From the NCBI RefSeq assembly GCF_945956965.1, contig NZ_CAMFJS010000001.1, positions 124,001-188,000 of the forward strand: a DNA stretch of 64,000 bases. The letters run 5' to 3'. The DNA comes from an uncultured Roseateles sp. Lineage in GTDB: Bacteria; Pseudomonadota; Gammaproteobacteria; Burkholderiales; Burkholderiaceae_C. Within the stretch, counting starts at the first letter, position 1. Each line of letters begins with the position of its first letter. Positions 46,778-56,516 of this stretch are shown here, in pieces. Under the pieces are notes generated by a model that saw nothing but the letters and a program-made list of their open reading frames with translations, had not been told where the DNA came from and searched no databases. Made by a program: the position numbers and the translations under genes.

Positions 46778-47761
46778 ATGACACGACGCATTTGGAATGC
46801 CCGGCTCGGCGGCTTGGCGCTGATGGCCTTGTTGCAGCCCACGCTGCTGTGGGCGCAGCAGACTTACCCGAGCAAGCCGGTGCGCTTGGTTGTGCCTTTT
46901 GCGCCGGGCGGCACCACCGACATCGTGGCCCGCGTGCTGGCCGAACGCATCAGCGGCCCCCTGGGCCAGCAGATGATTGTGGAGAACAAGGCCGGTGGCG
47001 GCGGCCTGGTCGGCGCGAACGACACGGCCAAGGCCGCGCCCGATGGTTATGCCTTGGGCATGGCCACCGTTTCCACCACCGCGGCCAACCCGGCCATCAA
47101 CCCCAAGATCCCCTACAACCCGCTGACCGACTTCACCCCCATCATCAATTTGGCGGCCACGCCCAATGTGATCGCGGTGCACCCCAGCTTCCCGGCGCGG
47201 GACTACGCCGGCTTTGTGGCCGAGTTGAAGAAGAACCCGGCCAAGTACAGCTATGCCAGCTCGGGCACCGGCGGCATTGGTCATTTGCAGATGGAGCTGT
47301 ACAAAAGCCTGTCCGGCTTGTTCGTGCTGCACATTCCTTACCGCGGCGCTGGGCCAGCCTTGAATGACACGGTCTCGGGCCAGGTGCCGATGATTTTTGA
47401 CAACCTGCCCTCAGCGCTGCCCTTCATCAAAGATGGCCGCCTGATCGCCATCGTGGTGGCCGCACCGCAGCGCCTGGCTCAGCTGCCCAATGTGCCCACC
47501 TTCAAAGAAGTGGGCCTGGAGCCCGTCAATCGCATGGCCTACTACGGGCTTTACGGACCCAAGGGCTTGAGCGCGGACGTGGTGGCCAAGGTCAACCAGG
47601 CGGCCCGCAAGACCTTGGAAATGCCCGAGGTGAAAAAGCGCATCGAGGACACCGGCTCGCTGATCGTGGCGGGCACGCCCGAGCAGTTCTCGGCCCAGAT
47701 CAAGGCCGAATACGAGGTCTATAAAAAAGTTGTCGAACAGCAAAAACTCAAGCTCGATTGA
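46778..47761 (+). CDS. Bug-family (TctC-like) periplasmic binding protein
   Basis: The 327-residue product has a Sec signal ([19 protein letters not shown]) and the Bug-family start [30 protein letters not shown], then [23 protein letters not shown] and [16 protein letters not shown]. Bug proteins bind carboxylates, often for tripartite tricarboxylate transporters; no TctA or TctB gene is nearby, so this is one of the orphan receptors common in Burkholderiales. GGAGG precedes ATG 46778. Its last 32 bases overlap the xerD frame. Confidence 0.92.
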   Translation: MTRRIWNARLGGLALMALLQPTLLWAQQTYPSKPVRLVVPFAPGGTTDIVARVLAERISGPLGQQMIVENKAGGGGLVGANDTAKAAPDGYALGMATVSTTAANPAINPKIPYNPLTDFTPIINLAATPNVIAVHPSFPARDYAGFVAELKKNPAKYSYASSGTGGIGHLQMELYKSLSGLFVLHIPYRGAGPALNDTVSGQVPMIFDNLPSALPFIKDGRLIAIVVAAPQRLAQLPNVPTFKEVGLEPVNRMAYYGLYGPKGLSADVVAKVNQAARKTLEMPEVKKRIEDTGSLIVAGTPEQFSAQIKAEYEVYKKVVEQQKLKLD

Positions 47762-48668
47762 ACCCAGCCAGGCCCGCCAGGCCAGCGCGGCCTGGATTGA
47801 TGGCTTTGTGGAAGCCCTTTGGTTGGAAGACGGCCTGTCAGCCAACACCCTGGCGGCCTACCGGCGTGACCTGAATCTGCTGGCCGATTGGCTGCAAGTC
47901 CATGGCGACAAGAACCTGGACCAGGCACTAGAGACCGACCTGCAAGACTACGCCCTGGCCCGGCATGAGGGCGGCAAGACCACCAGCGCCAACCGGCGCC
48001 TGAGTGTGTTCAAGCGCTATTTCCGTTGGGCCTTGCGTGAGCAGCGCATCAGCCAGGACCCGACCCTGCGCTTGGCCAATGCCAAAGCCGGGCATCGCAA
48101 TATCAAGCTGCTGAGCCAGGCCCAGGTCGAGGCGCTGCTGAATGCGCCTGATATCGACACGGCGCTGGGCCAACGCGACCGTGCCATGCTGGAGCTGATG
48201 TATGCCAGCGGCCTGCGCGTGACCGAGTTGGTCACACTCAAAAGCGTGCATGTGGGCTTCAAAGAGGCGGTGCTGCGCATCACCGGCAAGGGCAGCAAGG
48301 AGCGCCTGGTGCCTTTTGGCGAAGAGGCACACGCCTGGCTCTTGCGTTATCTGCAGCATGCGCGCAGCGAGTTGCTGAAGGGCCAAAGCAGCGATGAGCT
48401 TTTTGTCACCGCGCGCGGCGCCGGCATGACCCGGCAGATGTTCTGGGTGGTGGTGAAAAAGCATGCCTTGGCCGCGGGCATCAGCAGCCCGCTGTCGCCG
48501 CACACCTTGCGTCACGCTTTTGCCACGCATTTGCTCAACCACGGTGCCGATCTGCGCGTGGTGCAATTGCTGCTGGGCCACGCCGACCTGTCCACCACGC
48601 AGATCTACACCCATGTGGCCCGCGAGCGCCTCAAGCTGATCCACGCCCAGCACCATCCGCGCGCCTGA
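47730..48668 (+). CDS. xerD: Tyrosine site-specific recombinase XerD
   Basis: XerD, with XerC, resolves chromosome dimers at dif during FtsK-dependent segregation. The 312-residue protein has the SAM-like N-terminal domain ([23 protein letters not shown]) and the catalytic residues in [10 protein letters not shown] (Arg), [10 protein letters not shown] (Lys), [42 protein letters not shown] (His-Arg, His/Trp and Tyr). It closely follows XerD rather than XerC. The only plausible start is TTG 47730, inside the end of the Bug gene, which suggests translational coupling. Confidence 0.95.
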   Translation: MSNSKNSSSIEPSQARQASAAWIDGFVEALWLEDGLSANTLAAYRRDLNLLADWLQVHGDKNLDQALETDLQDYALARHEGGKTTSANRRLSVFKRYFRWALREQRISQDPTLRLANAKAGHRNIKLLSQAQVEALLNAPDIDTALGQRDRAMLELMYASGLRVTELVTLKSVHVGFKEAVLRITGKGSKERLVPFGEEAHAWLLRYLQHARSELLKGQSSDELFVTARGAGMTRQMFWVVVKKHALAAGISSPLSPHTLRHAFATHLLNHGADLRVVQLLLGHADLSTTQIYTHVARERLKLIHAQHHPRA

Positions 48669-48754
48669 TCTTGCTGCGGCCCTGGCCGTGCTTTGCGCAC
48701 GCCAGCACTGCGCAGGGATGCGTGAGGCGGGCAGGGCGGCGACAATGCCGGCCT

Positions 48755-49357
48755 ATGGATCACAGTTTTCTCTCCGCCTTCATTCTGCTTTTGCTGGTTT
48801 TGGACCCGCTGGGCAGCCTTCCCATTTTTATTTCCATCATGCGCGAGGTGCCCAAAGAGCGCCGCACGATGGTGGCCGCCCGCGAGGTCGGCATCGCCTT
48901 TGCGGCGCTGTTCGCCTTTATGTTCCTGGGCGGCAGCTTTTTGGAGGTCATGCATTTGTCCGAGCGCTCACTGGAGGTGGCGGGCGGCGTGATCCTCTTG
49001 ATCATTGCGATCAAGATGATTTTCGGCAGCGCCAGTGAATCGGCCTATGGGCTGGAGCCCGGCAAAGAGCCCTTCATCTTCCCCTTGGCCGTGCCTTTGC
49101 TGGCCGGCCCGTCGGCCATGGCCACGGTGCTGCTGCTGGCCTCGCGCCAACCTGAGCGCATCTTTGACTGGATTGGCGCTTTGACTGCGGCCATGCTGGT
49201 CTCGGGCCTGACCCTGCTGGTGGCTGATCGCATCCGCAAAATCCTGGGCGACTCGGTGGTCTCGGCCATCGAGAAGCTGATGGGATTGGTCCTGACCGCG
49301 ATTGCTGTGGAAATGATCTTGGCGGGCTTGAAGCGCTACTTCATTGGCGGATTGTAA
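48755..49357 (+). CDS. MarC-family integral membrane protein
   Basis: The 200-residue protein has about six transmembrane segments and the MarC signature: SAFILLLLVLDPLGSLPIFISI at the start, VAGGVILLIIAIKMIFG, and PLAVPLLAGPSAMATVLLLAS in the middle. MarC/YhgN proteins were once linked to multiple antibiotic resistance, but this was later withdrawn and their function is open. I chose ATG 48755; an upstream start at 48671 adds hydrophilic residues. It lies 86 bases after xerD. Confidence 0.88.
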   Translation: MDHSFLSAFILLLLVLDPLGSLPIFISIMREVPKERRTMVAAREVGIAFAALFAFMFLGGSFLEVMHLSERSLEVAGGVILLIIAIKMIFGSASESAYGLEPGKEPFIFPLAVPLLAGPSAMATVLLLASRQPERIFDWIGALTAAMLVSGLTLLVADRIRKILGDSVVSAIEKLMGLVLTAIAVEMILAGLKRYFIGGL

Positions 49358-49386
49358 GCAGGCGCAAGGCAATCCCGGCTTAAATC

Positions 49387-49538
49387 TCACGATACGAAAC
49401 GGTGCTTTCATATCGTGAATTTCAGTGATGCTGCGGTGCGACATTTTTTCTCGTGATGGTGAATTGCATTTCACCATCAGAAATTTAAAACTTAAGTTGT
49501 TGAATTTATTGGGAAATAAATTCGGTCTTATATAAGAC
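49387..49538. promoter_or_regulatory. Regulatory region upstream of aceA with four inverted repeats
   Basis: The 369-base gap between marC and aceA has no gene but four symmetrical elements. (1) TCACGATACGAAA (49387-49399) facing TTTCATATCGTGA (49406-49418), one mismatch, six-base gap. (2) TGATGGTGAA (49454-49463) and TTCACCATCA (49470-49479), perfect. (3) GAATTTATT (49502-49510) and AATAAATTC (49515-49523), perfect. (4) The palindrome GTCTTATATAAGAC (49525-49538). The region is much richer in A and T than its surroundings. They are likely operators and promoter elements for aceA, whose enzyme is usually carbon-source controlled. Confidence 0.7.
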
Positions 49539-49726
49539 ATAAGTCTTCACACGCAAGGCCAAGAGGACTAATCTTGAGTCACAGCGACGGGATCGCAAAC
49601 GCCAGCGAAACAGCCTCAACAAGCAGGACAGCAGGCCCAGCGATTCAGCCCTTCCGGACAACCGAAAGAGCACGGCGCCATGAGTTTTGATCTTCGACCT
49701 TTCTTTTGACCTAGCAGGAGCACTTC

Positions 49727-51028
49727 ATGTCGACCAACCTGACCCGTGAGCAACAAATCGCCGCCCTCGAAAAAGACTGGGCCGAAAACCCCCGTTGGAA
49801 GGGCATCAAGCGCAGCTACACCGCCGCCGACGTGGTTCGTCTGCGTGGCTCGATCAAGATCGAACACACCCTGGCCCAGCGCGGCGCCGAGAAGCTGTGG
49901 AACCTGGTCAACACCGAGCCCTTCGTCAACGCCCTGGGCGCCCTGACCGGCAACCAGGCCATGCAGCAAGTCAAGGCCGGCCTGAAGGCCATCTACCTGT
50001 CTGGCTGGCAAGTCGCTGGTGACGCCAACAGCAATGGCGAGATGTACCCTGACCAGTCCCTGTACTCGGTGGACTCGGTGCCCAAGGTCGTCAAGAAGAT
50101 CAATGCCACTTTCAAGCGCGCTGATGAAATTCAGTGGAGCGAAGGCAAGAACGACACCGACTACTTCGCCCCCATCGTGGCCGATGCCGAAGCCGGATTC
50201 GGCGGCGTGCTGAACGCCTTCGAGCTGATGAAGTCCATGATCGAAGCCGGCGCCGCTGGCGTTCACTTCGAAGACCAATTGGCTGCTGCCAAGAAGTGCG
50301 GCCACATGGGCGGCAAGGTCCTGGTGCCTACCCGTGAAGCCGTTGCCAAGCTCAACGCTGCACGTTTGGCCGCTGACGTGATGGGCACGCCCACCGTGCT
50401 GCTGGCCCGTACCGATGCCGAAGCCGGCGATCTGGTGACCAGCGACATCGACGACAACGACAAGCCTTTCTGCACCGGCGAGCGCACGGTGGAAGGTTTC
50501 TTCCGCACCCGCAACGGTCTGGAACAAGCCATCAGCCGCGGCCTGGCTTATGCCGAAGTGGCAGACATGATCTGGTGCGAAACAGGCAAGCCTGACCTGG
50601 CTTTCGCCAAGGCCTTTGCTGACGCCATCCACGCCAAGTTCCCCGGCAAGCTGCTGGCCTACAACTGCTCGCCTTCCTTCAACTGGAAGAAGAACCTGGA
50701 CGACGCGACCATCGCCAAGTTCCAGCGCGAGCTGGGCGCCATGGGTTACAAATTCCAGTTCATCACCCTGGCCGGCTTCCACAGCCTGAACTACTCGATG
50801 TTCAACCTGGCCTACGGCTACGCTCGCAACAATATGAGCGCCTTCGTGGAACTGCAAGAAGCCGAGTTCGCCGCCGCCGAGCGTGGCTTCACTGCGGTGA
50901 AGCATCAGCGTGAAGTGGGTACCGGTTACTTCGACGCCGTCACCACCACCATCGAGCGTGAAGCGTCGACGGGCGCCCTGAAGGGCTCGACCGAAGACGA
51001 ACAGTTCTTCGACAAGAAGCACGGCTAA
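49727..51028 (+). CDS. aceA: Isocitrate lyase
   Basis: The first glyoxylate-shunt enzyme splits isocitrate to glyoxylate and succinate, for growth on acetate or fatty acids. The 433 residues match the E. coli length. The catalytic motif KKCGH is at residues 189-193, within [22 protein letters not shown]. Other motifs are [28 protein letters not shown] and [16 protein letters not shown] precedes the ATG. It is monocistronic, with a strong terminator; no malate synthase is in view. Confidence 0.98.
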   Translation: MSTNLTREQQIAALEKDWAENPRWKGIKRSYTAADVVRLRGSIKIEHTLAQRGAEKLWNLVNTEPFVNALGALTGNQAMQQVKAGLKAIYLSGWQVAGDANSNGEMYPDQSLYSVDSVPKVVKKINATFKRADEIQWSEGKNDTDYFAPIVADAEAGFGGVLNAFELMKSMIEAGAAGVHFEDQLAAAKKCGHMGGKVLVPTREAVAKLNAARLAADVMGTPTVLLARTDAEAGDLVTSDIDDNDKPFCTGERTVEGFFRTRNGLEQAISRGLAYAEVADMIWCETGKPDLAFAKAFADAIHAKFPGKLLAYNCSPSFNWKKNLDDATIAKFQRELGAMGYKFQFITLAGFHSLNYSMFNLAYGYARNNMSAFVELQEAEFAAAERGFTAVKHQREVGTGYFDAVTTTIEREASTGALKGSTEDEQFFDKKHG

Positions 51029-51060
51029 ATCGAACAGCGCGCTGCGCTGAGTTAGCCTCG

Positions 51061-51086
51061 AAAGCCCGGCACTGCCGGGCTTTTTT
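51061..51086 (+). terminator. Intrinsic terminator of aceA
   Basis: AAAGCCCGGC (51061-51070) pairs with GCCGGGCTTT over an ACT loop, with T residues at 51081-51086. It begins 33 bases after the aceA stop. Confidence 0.92.
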
Positions 51087-51120
51087 CATGCCTGAGTGAG
51101 ACTGGGCTTGGGTGGCGGGC

Positions 51121-52272
51121 CTACAGCGATTGTTTCAGCATGGCCAGGTAGTCCGCGCGGCTGGCCAGACGGGGATTGGTCTTATGGCAATGGTCCTGCA
51201 TGGCGCCATCAATCACACGCTCGAACAAGTCAGGCCCCACGCCCAATGCGGCCAGCCCGGGAGGCAGGCCCAGACGCTGATTCATCGCCACGATGGCTTG
51301 GGCCAGCGCTTCACCGTCTGGCCCGCAGTGCGGCATGCCCATGGCCTGGGCCATGCGATTGAAACGGTCTTCGGTCTGAATGCTGGGTGCGGCGGCATTG
51401 AAGCCAATCACGGCTGGCAGGAATACTGCATTGAGCGTGCCGTGGTGCAAGCGCGGCTCAAGGCCGCCCAAGGCATGGCTGAGCGAATGCACGCAGCCCA
51501 GGCCTTTTTGAAAGGCCATGGCGCCTTGCATGCTGCAGCTCATCATTTGCCAGCGCGCGTCCCGATCCTGCTGGCCCGCGTGCGTGGCGCGCTCGATATG
51601 GGCCCAGCCACGGCGCAGGCCGTCAAGCGCAATGCCATCTGCCGGCGGATTGACCGCGGCCGACATGAAGGTTTCCATGCAATGTGCGATGGCGTCCATG
51701 CCGGTGGCCGCGGTTAGTCCCGCTGGCAGGCCCAGGGTCAGGGCAGGGTCGCAAATGGCGGCCTTGGGCAGCAGAACCCAGTTGTGAAAGCCGAGCTTTC
51801 GGCCGTCGTCCACGATCAGGATGGCGCCGCGTGCGACTTCGCTGCCGGTGCCGGCCGTCGTGGGGACGGCGATCACCGGCAGCACGCGATCGGTGATCAG
51901 GGCGCTGCCGCCTTCGATGGTGGCGTAGGTTTTCAAGGGGCCCTCATGCGTGGCAGCAATCGCCACGGCCTTGGCCAAATCCATGCTGGAGCCGCCACCA
52001 ATGGCCACCAAGCCGTCGCAACGCTCACGTCGCAGCATCTCGACGGCGAGACGCGCAGCCGCTTCGGTCGGGTTGCTGGGCGTCTGGTCAAAGATGGGGG
52101 GCGGCGCATCTCCCCAAGCCGCCATGGCCAACGCAAGCACACCTGCATCGCGCACGCCGGCATCGCTGATGATGAGCGGCCGCAACATGCCTGCGCGCAG
52201 GCATTCCTGGGGCAGCAGGGCGCAGGCGCCGAAGTCGATGTGGATCTGGGTCAGGTACTGGATCAAAGCCAT
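51121..52272 (-). CDS. Iron-containing alcohol dehydrogenase
   Basis: The 383-residue protein belongs to the type III, metal-dependent alcohol dehydrogenases. Its NAD-binding part has GLVAIGGGSSMDLAKAVA and AVPTTAGTGSEVARGAIL; metal ligands are in GMDAIAHCMETF, GCVHSLSHALGG and HHGTLNAV. The substrate is not evident; relatives include 1,3-propanediol, lactaldehyde and maleylacetate reductases. An AAGGA lies upstream of the ATG at 52272. An upstream start at 52425 would overlap the divergent esterase. It is 46 bases from that esterase start, so the promoters overlap. Confidence 0.88.
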   Translation of the reverse strand: MALIQYLTQIHIDFGACALLPQECLRAGMLRPLIISDAGVRDAGVLALAMAAWGDAPPPIFDQTPSNPTEAAARLAVEMLRRERCDGLVAIGGGSSMDLAKAVAIAATHEGPLKTYATIEGGSALITDRVLPVIAVPTTAGTGSEVARGAILIVDDGRKLGFHNWVLLPKAAICDPALTLGLPAGLTAATGMDAIAHCMETFMSAAVNPPADGIALDGLRRGWAHIERATHAGQQDRDARWQMMSCSMQGAMAFQKGLGCVHSLSHALGGLEPRLHHGTLNAVFLPAVIGFNAAAPSIQTEDRFNRMAQAMGMPHCGPDGEALAQAIVAMNQRLGLPPGLAALGVGPDLFERVIDGAMQDHCHKTNPRLASRADYLAMLKQSL

Positions 52273-52318
52273 CTTGCGTCGTCCTTGTCGTGAGGTCTGG
52301 CACACTGCCCCAAGCCTA

Positions 52319-53341
52319 ATGGATCTGAGCGAGCTCAGTGACCGGAATGATGGAGAGCATTTTTTGAGCAGCAGCTTGTTGACCCCCCGCATGGCCGGTG
52401 TCTTGGACCGGATACAGCGGGCCAAACGCCCGGCCTTTCACAGCCTGAGCCCGCAGCAGGCGCGTATCGCCTACCTGATGGGTGCGGAGATTCTTGATCT
52501 GCCGCGGGCGGCCTTGCCCCGGGTGGAGGATTTCTGCATCCCCGGCCCGGCAGGTGATTTGGCCGCGCGGCTCTACGCCAGCAGCAGTGGGCCCGCATTG
52601 CCCGTGATGCTGTATCTGCATGGCGGCGGCTTCACCATCGGCAGCCTGGAAACGCATGACAGCTTGTGCCGCCAACTCGCCTTGCGCAGCGGCGTTGCGG
52701 TGGTGTCACTGGACTACCGCCTGGCGCCCGAGCATCCCTTTCCCGCTGCGGTGGACGACGCCTGGGCCGCCTTGCAATGGCTGGCCGCCAACGCTGGCAG
52801 CCTGGGCCTGGACGGCGGCCGTCTGGCCGTGGGCGGCGACAGTGCAGGCGGCACGCTGGCGGCGGTCTGCGCCTTGCTGGCGCGTGACGCGGGCCTGTCC
52901 CTGGCCCTGCAATTGCTGATCACACCGGGCACGGCCGCCCACGCCGACACGCCTTCGCACAAATTCTTCGGCCAGGGCTTTTTGTTAGACGCCGCCGCCA
53001 TTGCCTGGTTCTTTGACCACTACATCGGTTACCACCACCGGCGCGACTGGCGCTTCGCACCGCTGGAAGCGCCTAATCACAGCGACCTGGCCCCGGCCGC
53101 AATTTTGCTGGCGGAGTGCGACCCCTTGGTGGACGAAGGCCTGGCCTACGGCGACCTGCTGCGCGCCAATGGCAATGCGGTGCAACTGGAATTGGTGCGC
53201 GGCGTGACCCATGACTTCATCAAGATGGGTCGTGCCATTCCCGAAGCCTTGAGTGCGCAGGACTTCTGCGCGACAGCCATGCGGGAAGCCCTGAATCCGC
53301 CTTCGCCCCACGATCAACCCCAGCCCCAGAGAACCGTATGA
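52319..53341 (+). CDS. Alpha/beta-hydrolase, hormone-sensitive-lipase family esterase
   Basis: The 340-residue protein has the HSL-family oxyanion motif HGGG (from His101) and nucleophile Ser175 in GGDSAGGTL, with Asp268 in AECDPLVDEG and His298 in GVTHDF completing the triad. It hydrolyses short acyl esters; the natural substrate is unknown. The start is uncertain: ATG 52319 has no clear ribosome site, while TTG 52364 has GGAG eight bases upstream. The stop overlaps the next gene (ATGA). Confidence 0.88.
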   Translation: MDLSELSDRNDGEHFLSSSLLTPRMAGVLDRIQRAKRPAFHSLSPQQARIAYLMGAEILDLPRAALPRVEDFCIPGPAGDLAARLYASSSGPALPVMLYLHGGGFTIGSLETHDSLCRQLALRSGVAVVSLDYRLAPEHPFPAAVDDAWAALQWLAANAGSLGLDGGRLAVGGDSAGGTLAAVCALLARDAGLSLALQLLITPGTAAHADTPSHKFFGQGFLLDAAAIAWFFDHYIGYHHRRDWRFAPLEAPNHSDLAPAAILLAECDPLVDEGLAYGDLLRANGNAVQLELVRGVTHDFIKMGRAIPEALSAQDFCATAMREALNPPSPHDQPQPQRTV

Positions 53342-54195
53342 AACGCCAAGACTTCCGCTTCGCTGAACCCCTGCGCGTGCGCTGGGCCGAGATCGATGCC
53401 CAGCAAATCGTCTTCAACGCCCATTACCTCAGCTATTTCGACTTGGCCGTGGGCGGCTACTGGCGCGCCATGGCCTTGCCCTATGTCGACACCATGGCCG
53501 CGCTGCAAGGCGACTTGTTCGTGCGCAAGGCGACGGTGGAATATCTGGGCTCGGCGCGCTATGACAATCAACTCAGCATCGGTGTGCGCTGCGAGCGCAT
53601 CGGTAATAGCTCAATGCAGGTGATTGCCGCGGTCTTCCGTGGCGAAGAGCTGCTGGTGCACGGGGAATTGATCTATGTTTTCGCCGACCCCAAGACTCAG
53701 CAGGCACGCAGCATTCCGGCGGATCTGCGCGCCGTGATCAATGGCTTTGAGGCCGGTGAGGCGGTCGTCACCGTGCAAGAAGGCGCCTGGGAAGAATTGG
53801 GGCAGGCGGCCGCAGCCATTCGCCAAACCGTGTTCGTGCAGGAACAAAAAATTCCCGCTGAAATGGAGTGGGACGCGGCCGATGCGACCTGCCTGCACGC
53901 CGTGGCTTACAACCGCATGGGCCGCGCGCTGGCCACCGGCCGCTTGCTAGAACACGTGCCGGGCGTCGCCAAGATCGGCCGCATGGCGGTGCTGCCGCAG
54001 GTACGCGGCAGCGGCGTGGGCCGCGCCGTGCTCGAGGCCTTGATGTTGCGAGGCAAGGCCCAGGGCTACCGCGAGGTGATCCTGCATGCCCAGCTCTCAG
54101 CCGCCGGCTTCTACACCCGCGCCGGTTTTGTGCAACGCGGCCCGCAGTTTGAGGAGGCGGGCATTGGCCATGTGGAGATGGTCAGGCTGCTTTGA
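53338..54195 (+). CDS. Fusion of a hotdog acyl-CoA thioesterase and a GNAT acetyltransferase
   Basis: Residues 1-125 form a YbgC/4-hydroxybenzoyl-CoA-type hotdog thioesterase (RVRWAEIDAQQIVFNAHYLSYFD, with catalytic-type Asp20, then FVRKATVEYLGSARYDNQLSIGV). Residues 135-285 form a GNAT acetyltransferase (IRQTVFVQEQKIPAEMEWD, KIGRMAVLPQVRGSGVGRAVLEAL for acetyl-CoA binding, and AAGFYTRAGF). The two together suggest handling of acyl-CoA thioesters. It starts within the esterase stop codon, so the two are probably made together. No frameshift joins the halves. Confidence 0.9.
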   Translation: MKRQDFRFAEPLRVRWAEIDAQQIVFNAHYLSYFDLAVGGYWRAMALPYVDTMAALQGDLFVRKATVEYLGSARYDNQLSIGVRCERIGNSSMQVIAAVFRGEELLVHGELIYVFADPKTQQARSIPADLRAVINGFEAGEAVVTVQEGAWEELGQAAAAIRQTVFVQEQKIPAEMEWDAADATCLHAVAYNRMGRALATGRLLEHVPGVAKIGRMAVLPQVRGSGVGRAVLEALMLRGKAQGYREVILHAQLSAAGFYTRAGFVQRGPQFEEAGIGHVEMVRLL

Positions 54196-54216
54196 GTCTG
54201 CTGTGGCGCGCGAGCC

Positions 54217-54486
54217 CTACTTCCGCAGCGGCTTGAAGCGTTCCAGATGGCGCGCACCCTGGATGAAGGGCTGCAGGGCGGCTGCGACCTGCGCCTCGGC
54301 AGCGGCCTGATCGCTGCCGCTGCTGTAGATCTCCATCCAGGTTTGCATGCCAAGCGATCCCTGCGTCTCGTCTTGACGGCACAGCAAACGCGGCGCTGCG
54401 GCGCCTAAGCCCAAGGCCTCAAAGGCCGCCAAGGCCGCACCGACATCGCCGGTACGGACCTTGTAGTAGAGATACAGCTCGTCCAT
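54217..54486 (-). CDS. DUF4936 small protein
   Basis: The 89-residue product starts MDELYLYYKVRTGDVGAALAAFEAL, has RLLCRQDETQGSLGMQTWMEIYS in the middle, and ends FIQGARHLERFKPLRK; this is the DUF4936 pattern, probably a small alpha/beta fold related to dimeric barrel proteins. Function unknown. Its ATG overlaps the ygfZ stop (TGATG), and it follows ygfZ in many betaproteobacteria, hinting at a linked role. Confidence 0.82.
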   Translation of the reverse strand: MDELYLYYKVRTGDVGAALAAFEALGLGAAAPRLLCRQDETQGSLGMQTWMEIYSSGSDQAAAEAQVAAALQPFIQGARHLERFKPLRK

Positions 54487-55451
54487 CAAACATCGGAATT
54501 GAGCGGAATCTCGTAGGGCAGGGCGCGGTGCGTCAGCAGCGGGCCGCTGGCCGCGCCCAGGTGCAGCGTGCCTTCTTCCAAGGCGGCGATCTTGACTTCC
54601 GCCAGCAGCAAGCTGCGACCCGCGCGGCTGGCCACATTGGCCACCAAGCCGGCCGGTTGCTCGGGGTCCAGGCTGTGGAAGATTTCCTGGCCCGGCTTGG
54701 CCTCAGCTGCGCCTTCCGCCAACTCGAACAGATGTGTGCGGCGCTTGAGCGTGCCGCGGTACTGGCTGCGCGCCACCACTTCCTGGCCGGGGTAGCAGCC
54801 TTTTTTGAAGTTCACGCCGTCCAGCAATTCCAGATTGATCATCTGCGGCACAAAGGCTTCCGCCGTGGCGCTGCCCACCCAGGCCAGGCCGCTTTGCACT
54901 TGCAGCCATTGCCAGTCCGCCAAGGCGAGGGCGGGAAGGGCGGGCGCGGCGGCATCTGCGGCTTGCGCCAGCAAATAGCGGGGGCTGCTGGCACTGGCAT
55001 CGGCACCGCTCTCCGGCAGGCGAATCAAGGTGGCGCCTGAGGCCGTGACTTGCTTGCCCCAGCGCGTGGCGGGGCCGGTCTGCTCGGGCAATTCACCCAA
55101 CAGGCCCCACAGGGCAAGTTCAGCCGTGGCGTCGCTGAGCTTGCACTTGGCGCGCAGCACAAACATGCTCAGGCGCTTGAGAATGGGCGGCAAAAGCTCC
55201 AGGGGCAAGGCCAGATAAATGGTCTCCGGCCCGGCCTTCCACCCGATCAGATTGGCCAGCAAGCGACCTTTGGCGCTGCAAAAGCCGGCCAGGCGGGCCT
55301 GATCTTCCTTCAAGAGCTCAAAGTCCTGGGTCAGCTGGCCGTGCAGAAACTTGGCCGCTTCCGGCCCTTCGGCGCGGATCAGGCCCCAGTCTGAAAGGCG
55401 CAAAGCGCCCGTGCTTGGAATAAATGCTTGGGGGGTGGCAATCGTAGTCAT
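54486..55451 (-). CDS. ygfZ: Folate-binding Fe-S assembly protein YgfZ
   Basis: YgfZ uses tetrahydrofolate to keep iron-sulfur enzymes such as MiaB active. The 321-residue protein shows GLIRAEGPEAAKFLHGQLTQDF at the start, LAGFCSAKGRLLANL, and the defining motif KKGCYPGQEVVAR followed by YRGTLKRRTHLFEL. I chose ATG 55451 because residues from upstream starts (up to 55511) are unconserved and overlap the divergent mltG region. Confidence 0.94.
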   Translation of the reverse strand: MTTIATPQAFIPSTGALRLSDWGLIRAEGPEAAKFLHGQLTQDFELLKEDQARLAGFCSAKGRLLANLIGWKAGPETIYLALPLELLPPILKRLSMFVLRAKCKLSDATAELALWGLLGELPEQTGPATRWGKQVTASGATLIRLPESGADASASSPRYLLAQAADAAAPALPALALADWQWLQVQSGLAWVGSATAEAFVPQMINLELLDGVNFKKGCYPGQEVVARSQYRGTLKRRTHLFELAEGAAEAKPGQEIFHSLDPEQPAGLVANVASRAGRSLLLAEVKIAALEEGTLHLGAASGPLLTHRALPYEIPLNSDV

Positions 55452-55520
55452 GGCCTTGATTATCATCAGCGCCCGGCTTCCTCGGGGAAGCCTCGTACAT
55501 TGAACAGACAAAGGCTAGGG

Positions 55521-56516
55521 ATGATGAAGTGGCTTGGACGATTGCTGCTGATGGTGGTGGCGGTCGCGGCGCTGGCCACAGGCTGGGCCTGGTGGTGGCT
55601 GGATCAGCCCCTGGAACTGGCCACGCCAACGGTGGAGCTGTCCATCGAGCCCGGCACTCCGCCGCGCGACGTCGCCCAAGCCTGGGTCAATGCCGGCGTG
55701 CAAGCCGATGGGCGCTTGCTTTACCAATGGTTTCGCTGGTCCGGTCAATCGCGTCAGATTCGCGCCGGCAGCTACGAGGTTCACCAAGGCGCCACGCCGC
55801 GTGAGTTGCTGGCCAAGATGGTGCGCGGCGACGAGGTGCTGGAACAACTGCGCTTGATCGAGGGCTGGACCTTCCGCCAGGTGCGTGCCGCCCTGGCCAA
55901 GTCCCCCGCGCTCAAGCCCAGCACCGCCGCGCTCAGCGATGCGGAGCTGATGGCCGCCTTGGGCCAGCCGGGTCTGGCGCCCGAAGGTCGGTTCTTCCCT
56001 GATACCTATGCCTATAGCCGCGGCGTGAGTGACCTCACCGTGCTCAAGCGTGCCTTCAAGGCCATGCAAAAACAGCTGGACCTGGCTTGGCAGGGCCGCA
56101 GCGAAGGCTTGCCGCTGAAAAGCGCCGATGAGGCGCTGATCCTGGCCTCCATCGTGGAAAAGGAAACCGGCGCAGCCGCAGACCGCAGCATGGTCGCTTC
56201 GGTCTTCGTCAACCGCCTGCGCATCGGCATGCCTTTGCAGACCGACCCGACGGTGATTTACGGCCTGGGCACGAGTTTCGACGGCAATCTGCGCAAGCAC
56301 CATCTGCAGACCGACACGCCCTTCAACACCTACACCCGTGGCGGGCTGCCGCCCACGCCGATTGCCATGCCTGGCAAGGCCTCTTTGCAAGCCGCTTTGC
56401 ATCCGGCGCAAAGCAAGGCCTTGTACTTTGTGGCGCGGGGCGACGGCAGCAGCCAATTCAGTGAGGACCTGGCCGCGCATAATCGCGCCGTCAACAAATA
56501 CCAGCGCGGCAAGTGA
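55521..56516 (+). CDS. mltG: Endolytic murein transglycosylase MltG
   Basis: MltG cuts growing glycan strands and helps set their length. The 331-residue protein has one N-terminal transmembrane helix ([23 protein letters not shown]), a LysM-like region ([18 protein letters not shown]), and a YceG domain with [12 protein letters not shown], the catalytic Glu in [10 protein letters not shown], and [17 protein letters not shown]. The chain ends with NKYQRGK. It is followed by tmk with overlapping GTGA, the widespread mltG-tmk-holB order. Confidence 0.96.
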   Translation: MMKWLGRLLLMVVAVAALATGWAWWWLDQPLELATPTVELSIEPGTPPRDVAQAWVNAGVQADGRLLYQWFRWSGQSRQIRAGSYEVHQGATPRELLAKMVRGDEVLEQLRLIEGWTFRQVRAALAKSPALKPSTAALSDAELMAALGQPGLAPEGRFFPDTYAYSRGVSDLTVLKRAFKAMQKQLDLAWQGRSEGLPLKSADEALILASIVEKETGAAADRSMVASVFVNRLRIGMPLQTDPTVIYGLGTSFDGNLRKHHLQTDTPFNTYTRGGLPPTPIAMPGKASLQAALHPAQSKALYFVARGDGSSQFSEDLAAHNRAVNKYQRGK

